Part shown: in pieces, positions 10,962 through 19,595 of the stretch
Position numbering within the stretch: position 1 is the stretch's first letter
Layout: each line of letters starts with the position of its first letter
Translations under genes and position numbers: made by a program
The notes under the pieces: generated by a model
Seen by the model: the letters and a program-made list of their open reading frames with translations, nothing else
What the model was told of the DNA's origin: nothing
Databases searched by the model: none
Assembly (NCBI RefSeq): GCF_034006445.1
Contig: NZ_JAVESS010000001.1
Span: 186,001 to 250,000 of the forward strand
Direction of reading: 5' to 3'
DNA: 64,000 nt
Origin: Desulfovibrio sp.
Lineage (GTDB): Bacteria; Desulfobacterota; Desulfovibrionia; Desulfovibrionales; Desulfovibrionaceae

Positions 10962-12821
10962 TCAAGGTGCGGTCATGACGACGCGCAGGCAGCGCAGGCA
11001 GCGCGACGACTCCCGTACGGCTTCCCACTCCAGCGGTTCTGTTTCCACCTCTGTAAAGCCGTGCAGGCGTTCGCTCAGAGGAATGGCGTGTATGGGCATG
11101 GGCGGCGTCGGGTCTTCAAGGGGAACGGCGTCTTCCGTATCCAGCATATTGATGGACATGAGCGCCTGTTCCAGCTTTTCGCGCACAGTGGGGCCGTCAT
11201 CCTCGCCGTTCAGGTGGGCGGTTATGTGCGCGGCCGCGCGTTTGCCGGCGGCAAGGGCGGCTATAAGCGAGCTTGGGCCTGTCACGCAGTCTCCGCCGCC
11301 AAAAAAGCGGTGCAGGGCGCTGACTTCGCCCGTGATGTCATGGGCGTCCAGCGTGCGGTACTTGTTCAGCGCGCCATCTTTTCCTTTGAGGATCACTTCC
11401 AGAGCCACCTTCTGGCCGATGGCGTAGACAATGGCGTCACAGGGCAGTTCAAAGTCGGCCCCTTCCACAGGGACAGGACGGCGGCGGCCGGAGTCGTCCG
11501 CCGGGCCAAGTTCCATTTTCTGGCACACAAGGCCGGTAACGCGGCCGTCTTTGTTTTCTATGCGCAGGGGGGCCGCCAGAAAGGTGAAAAGAGTGCCTTC
11601 TTCCCTGGCTTCTTCAATTTCCACGGGGTCAGCGGGCATTTCAGCCTCGGTGCGGCGGTAGACGACGCGCACTTCCTTGAAACCGTGGCGCAACGCCGTG
11701 CGCGCGCAGTCCATGGCCACGTTGCCGCCGCCCACTACCACAAGGCGGGTGCCGCTTGCGGCCTGCCTGCCCATGGTGGCTTCATGAAGGTAATGGATGC
11801 CGCTGAGATAGCCCTGCGGGCAGCTGTCTTCGCCTTCGCAGCGCATACCGGGGGCGTGGGGCGCGCCTGCCGCAATAAAGATCGCTTCAAAGCCCTCATC
11901 GTGCAACTGATCCACAGAAATGTCGCGCCCGATTTCAATGCCGGTGCGGATGTCGCTGCCAGCGGCAGCCACCACGTTTATTTCCCGCGTCAGTACGGAT
12001 GGCGGCAGGCGAAAGTCGGGAATGCCGAATTTGGCCATGCCGCCACAGACGTCGTGCCGCTCGAAAATGGTGGGCGCGGCCCCCAAATGGGCGAGGTAGT
12101 AGGCACAGGACAGCCCGGCTGGCCCGCCGCCGATGATGGCCACTTTTTTGCCATGAACAGCCGGTTTTTGGGGAACAGGGGGCTGATTGAGCGCGGCGTT
12201 GTGGTCAAAAAGAAAACGCTTGAGATTGCGAATGGCCACAGGCTTGCCCTTGAGCCCACGTTTGCAGGCGGCTTCACAGGGGCGCTCGCACACGCGGCCA
12301 ATGGTGCCGGGCATGGGGCAGTTGTTCATAACCCGCTCAAGGCCTTTGTCAAAACGGCGAAAACGGATATCTTCAATATACTCAGGAATAGTGACATGCC
12401 CTGGGCAGGCATTGACGCAGGGGGCGGTCACCATGCTTGTATAGGCGCCGCCTGAGGTCTTTCTGGCCTTGAGCAGTTGCGGGGCCTGTTCCAGCACATC
12501 CAGCAGGGGCTGGGGCGAGGTCTGGCCAATGTCGCAGCGGGCGCTGGCTCGAACCATGGCGGCCAGTTCGCCCAGGTATTGCAGGTCATCGGCGCGTTCC
12601 TGTCCCTGGCACATCTCGTCCAGGCGCGCGGCTATGCGTCTGAGACCGCTGCGGCAGGGGAAGCACTGGCCGCAGGATTCGCCTGACGCCACGGCATAAT
12701 ATGCGCGCAGCATGTCAAGAATATCAACAGAATCGTCGGTGACCGTCAGACCGCCCCATCCCATAAAGGCTCTCTGCGTTTCAGGGGCCTTTTTTCCTCG
12801 CCATGTATTAATCATCAGCAT
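10962..12821 (-). CDS. NuoF-tail/GltD-like NAD(P)H flavoprotein, SfrB-type partner of FdhA
   Basis: The 619-residue protein begins with the C-terminal Fe-S part of NuoF only (SGESCGQCFPCRSG near residue 50); the FMN/NADH fold of NuoF is absent. A glutamate-synthase-beta-type module follows: cysteine cluster (CVNACPGHVTIPEY about 133, CERPCEAACKRG about 175), FAD Rossmann motif IIGGGPAGLSCAYYL (about 232) and NAD(P) motif VVGGGNVAMDCA (about 363). A CLRCLRV motif lies at the end. This arrangement with a formate-dehydrogenase-like gene next to it recalls Geobacter SfrAB. The inferred role is passing electrons between FdhA and NAD(P)(H). ATG 12821 has AGAGG six bases upstream. The gene precedes fdhA on the same strand with a 280-bp gap. 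Confidence 0.8.
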   Translation of the reverse strand: MLMINTWRGKKAPETQRAFMGWGGLTVTDDSVDILDMLRAYYAVASGESCGQCFPCRSGLRRIAARLDEMCQGQERADDLQYLGELAAMVRASARCDIGQTSPQPLLDVLEQAPQLLKARKTSGGAYTSMVTAPCVNACPGHVTIPEYIEDIRFRRFDKGLERVMNNCPMPGTIGRVCERPCEAACKRGLKGKPVAIRNLKRFLFDHNAALNQPPVPQKPAVHGKKVAIIGGGPAGLSCAYYLAHLGAAPTIFERHDVCGGMAKFGIPDFRLPPSVLTREINVVAAAGSDIRTGIEIGRDISVDQLHDEGFEAIFIAAGAPHAPGMRCEGEDSCPQGYLSGIHYLHEATMGRQAASGTRLVVVGGGNVAMDCARTALRHGFKEVRVVYRRTEAEMPADPVEIEEAREEGTLFTFLAAPLRIENKDGRVTGLVCQKMELGPADDSGRRRPVPVEGADFELPCDAIVYAIGQKVALEVILKGKDGALNKYRTLDAHDITGEVSALHRFFGGGDCVTGPSSLIAALAAGKRAAAHITAHLNGEDDGPTVREKLEQALMSINMLDTEDAVPLEDPTPPMPIHAIPLSERLHGFTEVETEPLEWEAVRESSRCLRCLRVVMTAP

Positions 12822-13142
12822 GGATATCCTCTGCATTCTTTCTGTCGTGTAGACGCGGGCATCCAGGTTAGCGCATTGGCAGCCCGGAGGCAAAGACGGC
12901 CCGGACGGAAAAGTTACATCCCGTCAGAGCCGTCTTTATGATGTCATATTTTTTGGTGCAACGGTTTTTTTATCTTGACTTTCACATGGTTACGTCATGC
13001 AAGGCGAGACAGGCATCCGTTGCGGCATGCAGAATTTTTTAAACGCTCCTGCATTGAGAATGCATTTCAGTGCGCGGAGGTCGTCCCAGGTTTTAACGGG
13101 CGCTGCCCTTGCAGACGCCCCAAGACGCAAAACAGCGTTGTG
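12822..13142. other. Gene-free interval between metQ and the flavoprotein gene
   Basis: Contains a probable weak terminator for metQ (GGGCG-CTGC/GCAG-CGCCC hairpin, 13098-13120) and an imperfect inverted repeat near 12891-12940 (AAGACGGC/GCCGTCTT arms). The latter falls in the leader of the flavoprotein-fdhA transcript. No gene is seen. Confidence 0.5.
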
Positions 13143-13919
13143 CTAGAACGAGGGCATGATGCCTTTGCCCACCAGTTCCTTTTCAATATACGCCTTGACT
13201 TCAGGCGACTGGGCGGCCTTGATGAGGGCCTTGGCCTTGGGGCTGTCCTTGTCGGCCGCGCGCACCACGATGATGTTGGCGTACGGCGATTCGCTGCCTT
13301 CAATCACAAGGGCGTCACGGGCGGGAATAAGCCCGGCTTCGCCAGCAAAGTTGGTATTGATGACCGAAGCGGTCACGTCGTCCAGGGTGCGGGGCAGCTG
13401 GGCGGCGTCAAGCTCATGGAACTTGAGGCCAAGGGGGTTTTCGGTAATGTCGGCCACGGTCACGAGAGCGCCGGGCTTGATCTTGATGATGCCGTTGGCT
13501 TCGAGCAGGCGCAGGGCGCGGGCTTCGTTGGTGGGGTCATTGGGTACGGAAACGGCGTCACCCTTCTTGAGTTCGGCCAGTTTCTTGATTTTCTTGGAAT
13601 ACACGCCCAGCGGTTCGATATGCACCTTGCCGATGGACACAAGACCAAGGTTCTTTTCCTTGTTCATGTTGTCAAGGTAGGGGGCGTGCTGGAAGAAGTT
13701 GGCGAAAAGCTGACCATTGGCAAGGGCCATATTGGGCTGCACGTAGTCCGTGAATTCCTTGATGACCAGATTGTAGCCGTCCTTGGCCAGCAGGGGCTTG
13801 GCCACAAGCATGATATCCTTGTGCGGGAAGGGGGTGACGCCGATGACGATGTCTTCGGCGGCGAAGGCAGGAACGGCCAGGGTCAGAATCATGGCCAGGG
13901 ACAGAAGCAGGCGTTTCAT
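13143..13919 (-). CDS. metQ: Methionine ABC transporter substrate-binding protein (NlpA family)
   Basis: The 258-residue product belongs to the MetQ/NlpA family: IVIGVTPFPHKDIM after the signal, PNMALANGQLFANFFQHAPYLDNMN, then VSVPNDPTNEARALRLLEANG. It binds methionine, or a related amino acid, outside the membrane and delivers it to MetNI. The signal peptide (MKRLLLSLAMILTLAVPAFA) is ordinary and has no lipobox cysteine, unlike most MetQ lipoproteins, so it is probably a free periplasmic protein. I chose ATG 13919 because AAGGAG is six bases upstream; the frame extends further upstream without a better start. It is last in metN-metI-metQ. Confidence 0.88.
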   Translation of the reverse strand: MKRLLLSLAMILTLAVPAFAAEDIVIGVTPFPHKDIMLVAKPLLAKDGYNLVIKEFTDYVQPNMALANGQLFANFFQHAPYLDNMNKEKNLGLVSIGKVHIEPLGVYSKKIKKLAELKKGDAVSVPNDPTNEARALRLLEANGIIKIKPGALVTVADITENPLGLKFHELDAAQLPRTLDDVTASVINTNFAGEAGLIPARDALVIEGSESPYANIIVVRAADKDSPKAKALIKAAQSPEVKAYIEKELVGKGIMPSF

Positions 13920-13987
13920 GATGGCTCCTTGCGTGGGTAAGACTGTGCCGGTTGAAGAATCAAGGCCCGACATGGAAATGGCGGGCT

Positions 13988-14692
13988 TTATCGCAGTATC
14001 TTGTACAAAACGTTGCAGATGCCCTGTATGAGCAGCACCAGTATGCACAGGATGATAACGGAATAGACCATTATATCAATCTGAAAGCGGTTGTAGCCGT
14101 ATTTTACGGCCAGGTCGCCCAGACCGCCGCCGCCAACCGTCCCGGCCATGGCGGAATACCCAAGCAGGGTAATGGCAATGACCGCGATATTGAGCACTAT
14201 GGAAGGCAGCGCCTCGGGAAAGAGCACGCGAAAAATGATCTGGGAGTTGCTGGCCCCGAAGGATCGGGCCGCCTCGATAACACCCCTGTCCACCTCAAGA
14301 AAGCAGGTTTCGATGAGGCGGGCCACAAAGGGGGCCGCCGCGATGGTGAGGGGTACGATGGCCGCCGCGCTGCCGATGGAGGTGCCCACCACAAAGCGCG
14401 TAAAGGGGATGATGGCAATCAGCAGAATGATAAAGGGAAAGGATCGCACCAGGTTCACCACAAAATCCGCCACCCTGTAGACCGAGCGGCAGGGGCTCAG
14501 GCCAATGGGGTTGGTCACGATCATGAGGATGGCCAGAGCAAAGCCGATGAGCAGTGAAAAGAATGTGGAGAGCATGACCATCTGGAGGGTTTCCCAGGTG
14601 GCCAGCAGAATTTCGGGCATTTTGTCCTGAAGACGGTCCCACAGGGGGGCGAAGTCCTGCGCCAGTTGCGCGAGGGTACTCAGATCACTCAT
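13988..14692 (-). CDS. metI: Methionine ABC transporter permease
   Basis: This 234-residue inner-membrane protein (237 from ATG 14701) has the typical MetI layout: about five membrane segments and the BPD_transp_1 signature EAARSFGASNSQIIFRVLFPEALPSI near residues 140-165. It pairs with MetN and MetQ to import methionine. Its start codon overlaps the last eight bases of metN (ATGAGTGA), implying translational coupling; ATG 14701 is an alternative start. Confidence 0.9.
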   Translation of the reverse strand: MSDLSTLAQLAQDFAPLWDRLQDKMPEILLATWETLQMVMLSTFFSLLIGFALAILMIVTNPIGLSPCRSVYRVADFVVNLVRSFPFIILLIAIIPFTRFVVGTSIGSAAAIVPLTIAAAPFVARLIETCFLEVDRGVIEAARSFGASNSQIIFRVLFPEALPSIVLNIAVIAITLLGYSAMAGTVGGGGLGDLAVKYGYNRFQIDIMVYSVIILCILVLLIQGICNVLYKILR

Positions 14693-15674
14693 GGCTCGCA
14701 TCCAAGGCTTGTTTCACGGGGTATTCCAGTATTTCCCAATAGAGATGCTGTTCTTCAAGGTAGCTTAGCACGGCTTCAATGTCCTGATCCAGCACATTGA
14801 TGATAAGAAAGCCAAAGACGTCGTCCAGGTACCGCTCCAGCTTGCCGCCCACAATGGAAAAATCGATGCCAAGAGCCCTTGCCATCTGCGTGATGACGCT
14901 CTGTTGCGAGATGACGCGCGGGAACATGAGCCTGATGTTGGTGCCGCCGGGAATGAGCGTGTACTCATTTTCCACAATGGCCTGCATATCCTTGGTGGGC
15001 GAAAGAAAAAGGTCTTCGGTCTTGCCCATGGCCACGGTTTTGCCGCCGTCGAGCAAGAGCAGGCTGTGACAGAGGCGCTTTACCACTTCCATCTGGTGCG
15101 TGACCATGATGATGGTCAGGTTGAGCCGCTTGTTGATGTCTTCCAGCAGGTCAAGGATGGATGAGGTGGTCTTGGGGTCAAGGGCGGAGGTCGCCTCGTC
15201 GCACAACAGAATGCTGGGGTTCAGGGCCAGGGCGCGGGCAATGCCCACGCGCTGCTTCTGGCCGCCGCTCAGGCTTTGCACCCTTTGACGCGCCTTGTCC
15301 GTGAGACCTACCAGATCAAGCAATTCCATAACGCGCTTTTCGCGGTCGGATTTGTGCCAGAGCTGGAGGGGAAAGGCCACGTTGTCAAAAACATTCTTGC
15401 GGGCCATCAGGTTGAAATTCTGGAAGATCATGCCCATCTTGCTTTGCAGCAGGCGCAGGGCGCGGGACTCAAGCGAGGCCACTTCCACGTCCATAACCCG
15501 GACGCTGCCCTCATCATAGACCTCAAGGCCGTTGAGACAGCGCAACAGTGTGGATTTGCCAGCGCCGGAATGGCCGACAATGCCGAAAATTTCGCCCTGG
15601 CGTACCTGCATGTTGATGTTCTGCAAAACAACATTGCTGCCGTAGCGCTTGAGAAGATTGCTTACCTGAATCAT
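14685..15674 (-). CDS. metN: Methionine ABC transporter ATP-binding protein
   Basis: The 329-residue ATPase shows Walker A GHSGAGKST (about residue 34-42), the ABC signature LSGGQKQRVGIARAL (about 135), Walker B ILLCDEATSALD (about 157) and the H-loop HQMEV. A C-terminal NIL-type regulatory domain follows (residues about 255-325), as in E. coli MetN, where it binds methionine and causes trans-inhibition. It is first in metNIQ and preceded by a structured leader with a terminator. Confidence 0.93.
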   Translation of the reverse strand: MIQVSNLLKRYGSNVVLQNINMQVRQGEIFGIVGHSGAGKSTLLRCLNGLEVYDEGSVRVMDVEVASLESRALRLLQSKMGMIFQNFNLMARKNVFDNVAFPLQLWHKSDREKRVMELLDLVGLTDKARQRVQSLSGGQKQRVGIARALALNPSILLCDEATSALDPKTTSSILDLLEDINKRLNLTIIMVTHQMEVVKRLCHSLLLLDGGKTVAMGKTEDLFLSPTKDMQAIVENEYTLIPGGTNIRLMFPRVISQQSVITQMARALGIDFSIVGGKLERYLDDVFGFLIINVLDQDIEAVLSYLEEQHLYWEILEYPVKQALDASHE

Positions 15675-15828
15675 GCGGGAATACCTGGAGTCTGTTTGTT
15701 ATAATCCGGGTACCATGCGATATTTACCGCGAAAAGTAAAGGAGGCTGCCCGGTTTCCTGCGCTGCCAGCCTGATTGCAGGCTGTGCGCCTGCTGTGCAG
15801 TGCTGCAACGTGACAGGGGCCAGCAGGA

Positions 15829-15945
15829 CAAAAAAAACCCGGCGTGGTGCAGACCACGGCCGAGGTTTTTTGTGCAGAAGCGGTAGGGTCGGGTCGTGGC
15901 AAAAGCCTTCAGGCATGACCCCCCTTTTCAAAATTACCTACCGAA
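15829..15945 (-). promoter_or_regulatory. Attenuator-like leader upstream of metN
   Basis: Reading toward metN, the RNA has CGGTAGG (about 15937-15943) able to pair with CCTACCG (about 15880-15886), enclosing a GCCTGAAGGC hairpin. A strong terminator stem follows (15829-15873, GTGGT/ACCAC core, then eight T). The terminator lies about 155 bp before the metN start, so it would stop transcripts entering the operon unless relieved. I do not recognise SAM-I, SAM-II or another named riboswitch. A short leader peptide beginning near 15917 is possible. Confidence 0.4.
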
Positions 15946-15960
15946 AAACAATAAGAGTTT

Positions 15961-16117
15961 TAGGGAAGTACTGATTAAAGAGCTTCCAGGAAGCGCGCAG
16001 TTATTTCGTTTGGCAAGGCGCGATCTTTTTTTGAAGCAGGAGTGGACTCTTCCGTCCTCGACTGTTTCAAAAAAAGGGAAGCAACGCAGCCAAACGGAAT
16101 AAATCAGCGTTTCCTTA
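15961..16117. mobile_element. MITE-like element, family M, copy 2
   Basis: About 157 bp bounded by inverted termini (TAGGGAAGTACTGATTA left; TAAGGAAACGCTGATTTA on the complement of the right end). The interior folds on itself: TTTTTTTGAA...TTCAAAAAAA and ATTTCGTTTGGC against ATTCCGTTTGGC. No coding capacity. It shares internal words (TTGGCTGCGT, a GT-CACTCCT block then AAAAAAG) with the element at 30358-30512. Confidence 0.6.
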
Positions 16118-16203
16118 GGGGGTGGGGGTGTGGGGGAGGGACCCTTTTGCAAAAGGGTCCCTCCCCCACAAAGTCTTTATTCTCCCACAAAGTATTTCCA
16201 CGT
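16115..16203 (+). repeat. Dispersed palindromic repeat R1, copy c
   Basis: Forward-orientation copy directly abutting the MITE-like element. Its tail is partly duplicated (CCCACAAAGT occurs twice, near 16165 and 16185). It lies just after the stop of the helicase gene. Confidence 0.85.
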
Positions 16204-16206
16204 TAC

Positions 16207-19200
16207 TTAAACATCAAACAGCATTTCCAGGTCTTCGCGGGTAAGGGACTTCCAGGTGTCCTGGCCGGGAATAATGGCCTCGGCCACGCCGCGTTTTGCT
16301 TCCTGAAGCTTGAGTATCTTTTCTTCCACCGTGTTCTGGCAGATGAGCTTGTACGAAAAGACCTGCCGTGTCTGGCCGATGCGGTGGGTACGGTCAGTGG
16401 CCTGACTTTCCACAGCGGGGTTCCACCACGGGTCGTAGTGGATAACGTAGTCCGCCGAGGTAAGGTTGAGGCCCGTGCCGCCAGCCTTGAGCGAAATAAG
16501 AAAGATGGGGATGTCCGGGCTGTTGTTGAAGCGATCCACCTGGTCAAAGCGGTCTTTGCTCGCGCCGTCGAGGTAGCAGAAGGGCACCTGCGTGAACTCA
16601 AGCCACTGCTTGATGATTTGCAACATCTGGACAAACTGCGAGAAGACCAGCACCTTGTGCCCGCCTTCCACAATTTCCAGGATCATGTCCTTGAAGGCGT
16701 CGAACTTGCCTGAAGGAAGGTTGTTGGAAAAACCGGGCAAATCCAGCTTGAGCAGCCGGGGGTGGCAGCAGATCTGGCGCAGCTTGAGCAGGGCGTCCAG
16801 AATGGACATCTGGCTTTTTGCCAGGCCTTTTTCGTCCACATCCGCGAGAACCTGCGCGCGCAGTTTGCGGGCCAGGGCCGCGTACAGTTCTGCCTGGGCG
16901 TCTTCAAGGGCGCAACAGGTGACGCTTTCGACCTTGGGCGGCAGATCCTTGGCCACTTCGGCCTTGGTGCGGCGCAGAATGAACGGGCGTACGCGGGTGC
17001 GCAGGTAGTCCAGGGTTTCCGCGTCGCCGTCCTTGATGGGTTTGACGATGCCACGCTGGAAAGCGTGCTGCGAACCGAGGAAGCCCGGCATGAGGAATTC
17101 GAACAGGGACCACAGCTCGAAAAGGTTGTTTTCAATGGGCGTGCCCGACAGGCACAGCCGCATGCGGGCGTTGATGCGCCGCACGGCTCTTGCGGTTATG
17201 GTGTTGGGGTTCTTGATGTTCTGGGCTTCATCAAGAATGACGGTGTTGAATTCGTACTTCTCCATCTCCTCAAGGTCACGACGCAGCAGGGCATAGGTGG
17301 TGATGACGAGGTCAGATGCGGTGATATGCTTGAACATGCCTTCACGGCGCGTACCGTAGATGGTCAGAAGCTTGAGGCTGGGCACGAATTTTTCCGCTTC
17401 CCGTTCCCAGTTGGGCAATACGGAGGTGGGCACCACAATGAGGTTGGGGCCGCCCTGGCTGTGCTGCACCATGTGCTGGATAAAGGCGAGGGTCTGCACG
17501 GTTTTGCCCAGGCCCATTTCGTCAGCCAGGATGCCGCCGAAGCCGTATTCCGACAAAAAGTTGAGGTACGAAAGGCCCTGCACCTGATAGGCGCGCAGGT
17601 TCGCGTTGAGGCCCTTGGGCGGCTCAATGGGGCGTACCTCGCGGAAAGAGCGTATCTTCTCCCGCAGATTGTTCCAGAAGGAGTCGGTGGCAGCACCGGG
17701 CAGATCTTCCAGCAGACTGTCCAGCACAGGGGCTTCGAACTGCTTGAACTTGTGCTGCGGCGGCTTGGAGGGGTCGAGGCCGAGGGCGGTCAGCTTGTGC
17801 GAGAGCTTTTCAAGCCACGCTTCGGGCAGGCTCGTGTAGGAGCCGTCCTTCAACTGCACATAGCGCTTGCCGCGCGTCCAGGCCTTCCAGATTTTTTCAA
17901 GAGGCAGGGACTGGCCTTCGTAATCAACGGTAATATCCAGCGAAAACCACTTTTCCTTTTCATTACTGACGACTTCGGCAGTAATATTGGATGTGGCCGT
18001 GCGCACCTTGTAGCGCGAAAGCGCTTTTTCGCCGTAAACGCGGTAGTTTTCGACCAGCTTTGGGTAGTAGTCCAGCAGAAAGGCAATGGCTTCTTCCGGC
18101 TCAAGAAACCACAGTTTGCTGGAGCGGGCCTGAAAATCCATACTCGCAAGATCCGACATGAGCTGGGCTTCTTCGTCCTGATGGCGGCGCACCAGAAAGG
18201 TCTGGCCGTCATAGGTATAGCTGCCGGTCTGGAAGTCGGGGTTGGGCCCGTTGAGCGTGAATTCGCCGTGGCGGGTCTCATAGATATTGTCGATCTCAAG
18301 CGTGAGCAGGCTGCCTTCTTCATCCAGAAAGAGCTTGGGATTATACGTGGCGGGCTGAAACACCGGCTCCATCTGCTTGAGGAACTGCTGGGGCTCGTAC
18401 AACTCTGAAGCGGGAAGGCGCGTCCACACGCGGTCAAGAAATTCAGAAATTTCCTCGTGCGGCACAACCGGGCGCTCATAGATGAGATTGCGCACCAGCG
18501 AGGGGTAAAGACCCGTCTGCACAGGGTAGAAATTGTGCTGATAGCAGACCCAGAGCGGCATTTGCCCGTGAAACGTGATGGGCGCGTCTTCCGGGGCGGA
18601 GCTTTCGTTTTGCGGGTTGCGGCTTTCAGCGGCAGCACGGCTTGCCGCGCCTGCCCGGATGGGCAGAGGGGGGCGGCCTTCGCGCTTGAGCAGCACCTCA
18701 AAGCTGAAGCCGGAGTCGTCCAGAATGGGCTTGAGCTTGAGAGCAAAGGGCGTGCTTTCTATACGGCAGGGCATGTCCGTATCTTTCCAGAGCAGATAAT
18801 ATTCCTTGCGCACAGACCAGAAAAACCATGAGGTAAGACCCTGCGGAATTTCAACCCTGTGACCGTAATAGTCGAGGTGCTGGCCGATCTGGCGGGCCAC
18901 ATGGGGCAATTGCGGGGAAAATTCGCACCATTCGGGATTGTTGATGATCTGCTCCAGCGTCACCTCATTGTGCACGCTGGACAGGCCGGACTTGTTCTGA
19001 CGCCCGCGAAAGAAGGACACCAGAAGGCGGCCCTGCTCCGGTTCAAAGCGAAAGATGAGATAGTGGCGGCCCGGTTCGGCCTCCATATCGGTGGAAAAAA
19101 AGTTCCGGAAGCTCTGCTTCCAGTCCGTGCTTGGCGGGGGGCTTTCTTCGGCATCGCCCTGTTCTTTGCGCAGTTCTTCCACAAGGCGCAGGCCGAGAGC

Positions 19201-19512
19201 CGCCACGTGGCGGCATATACCGGTGAAGGCGTCGGAGCAGTTGCACTGGTGGCGCGTGCTGCGATCGGTGATGGTCAGACTCAGGCTGGGCGTAAAGACC
19301 TGCAGGTCATCGCCCTGGATAACGCCTTGCACGTCCCAGGTCTCGCCTTCCTGAATATTTATTTTTTGCACCTCGCCTTCGGACAGTATATAGTACGCTG
19401 CGTCGCGTATGTATTCCGGCACGCTGTCGTGCAAAAAAGCTTGGCACATTTCGCGAACGACGCTTTGTTCTGATCGGCTCATGCGTTCCCCAAAAAAACC
19501 TCTGTCAGACAT
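16207..19512 (-). CDS. SWIM zinc-finger SNF2/RapA-type helicase
   Basis: The 1101-residue protein starts with a SWIM zinc finger (CNCSDAFTGICRH, about residues 88-100). A long middle region carries the bacterial SNF2-associated domain. The SNF2 ATPase core is C-terminal: motif I LADEMGLGKTVQTL (about 665), DEAQ box ILDEAQNIKN (about 760), and helicase C motifs GGTGLNLTSADYVIHYDPWWNPAVESQ (about 1010-1030) with QATDRTHRIGQ. Such proteins are double-stranded-DNA translocases that remodel protein-DNA or polymerase complexes; the substrate is not predictable here. All ATPase motifs appear intact. A later Met (MSRSEQ, residue 11) is an alternative start with a GGGGA site. Confidence 0.88.
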   Translation of the reverse strand: MSDRGFFGERMSRSEQSVVREMCQAFLHDSVPEYIRDAAYYILSEGEVQKINIQEGETWDVQGVIQGDDLQVFTPSLSLTITDRSTRHQCNCSDAFTGICRHVAALGLRLVEELRKEQGDAEESPPPSTDWKQSFRNFFSTDMEAEPGRHYLIFRFEPEQGRLLVSFFRGRQNKSGLSSVHNEVTLEQIINNPEWCEFSPQLPHVARQIGQHLDYYGHRVEIPQGLTSWFFWSVRKEYYLLWKDTDMPCRIESTPFALKLKPILDDSGFSFEVLLKREGRPPLPIRAGAASRAAAESRNPQNESSAPEDAPITFHGQMPLWVCYQHNFYPVQTGLYPSLVRNLIYERPVVPHEEISEFLDRVWTRLPASELYEPQQFLKQMEPVFQPATYNPKLFLDEEGSLLTLEIDNIYETRHGEFTLNGPNPDFQTGSYTYDGQTFLVRRHQDEEAQLMSDLASMDFQARSSKLWFLEPEEAIAFLLDYYPKLVENYRVYGEKALSRYKVRTATSNITAEVVSNEKEKWFSLDITVDYEGQSLPLEKIWKAWTRGKRYVQLKDGSYTSLPEAWLEKLSHKLTALGLDPSKPPQHKFKQFEAPVLDSLLEDLPGAATDSFWNNLREKIRSFREVRPIEPPKGLNANLRAYQVQGLSYLNFLSEYGFGGILADEMGLGKTVQTLAFIQHMVQHSQGGPNLIVVPTSVLPNWEREAEKFVPSLKLLTIYGTRREGMFKHITASDLVITTYALLRRDLEEMEKYEFNTVILDEAQNIKNPNTITARAVRRINARMRLCLSGTPIENNLFELWSLFEFLMPGFLGSQHAFQRGIVKPIKDGDAETLDYLRTRVRPFILRRTKAEVAKDLPPKVESVTCCALEDAQAELYAALARKLRAQVLADVDEKGLAKSQMSILDALLKLRQICCHPRLLKLDLPGFSNNLPSGKFDAFKDMILEIVEGGHKVLVFSQFVQMLQIIKQWLEFTQVPFCYLDGASKDRFDQVDRFNNSPDIPIFLISLKAGGTGLNLTSADYVIHYDPWWNPAVESQATDRTHRIGQTRQVFSYKLICQNTVEEKILKLQEAKRGVAEAIIPGQDTWKSLTREDLEMLFDV

Positions 19513-19595
19513 TTTGAATCTTTCAATGACAGGGCGCTGTTATGATGTTTGCGATAAATAGCACAGGTGGGGGGTCGAAAGCAATATGAAGCTTC

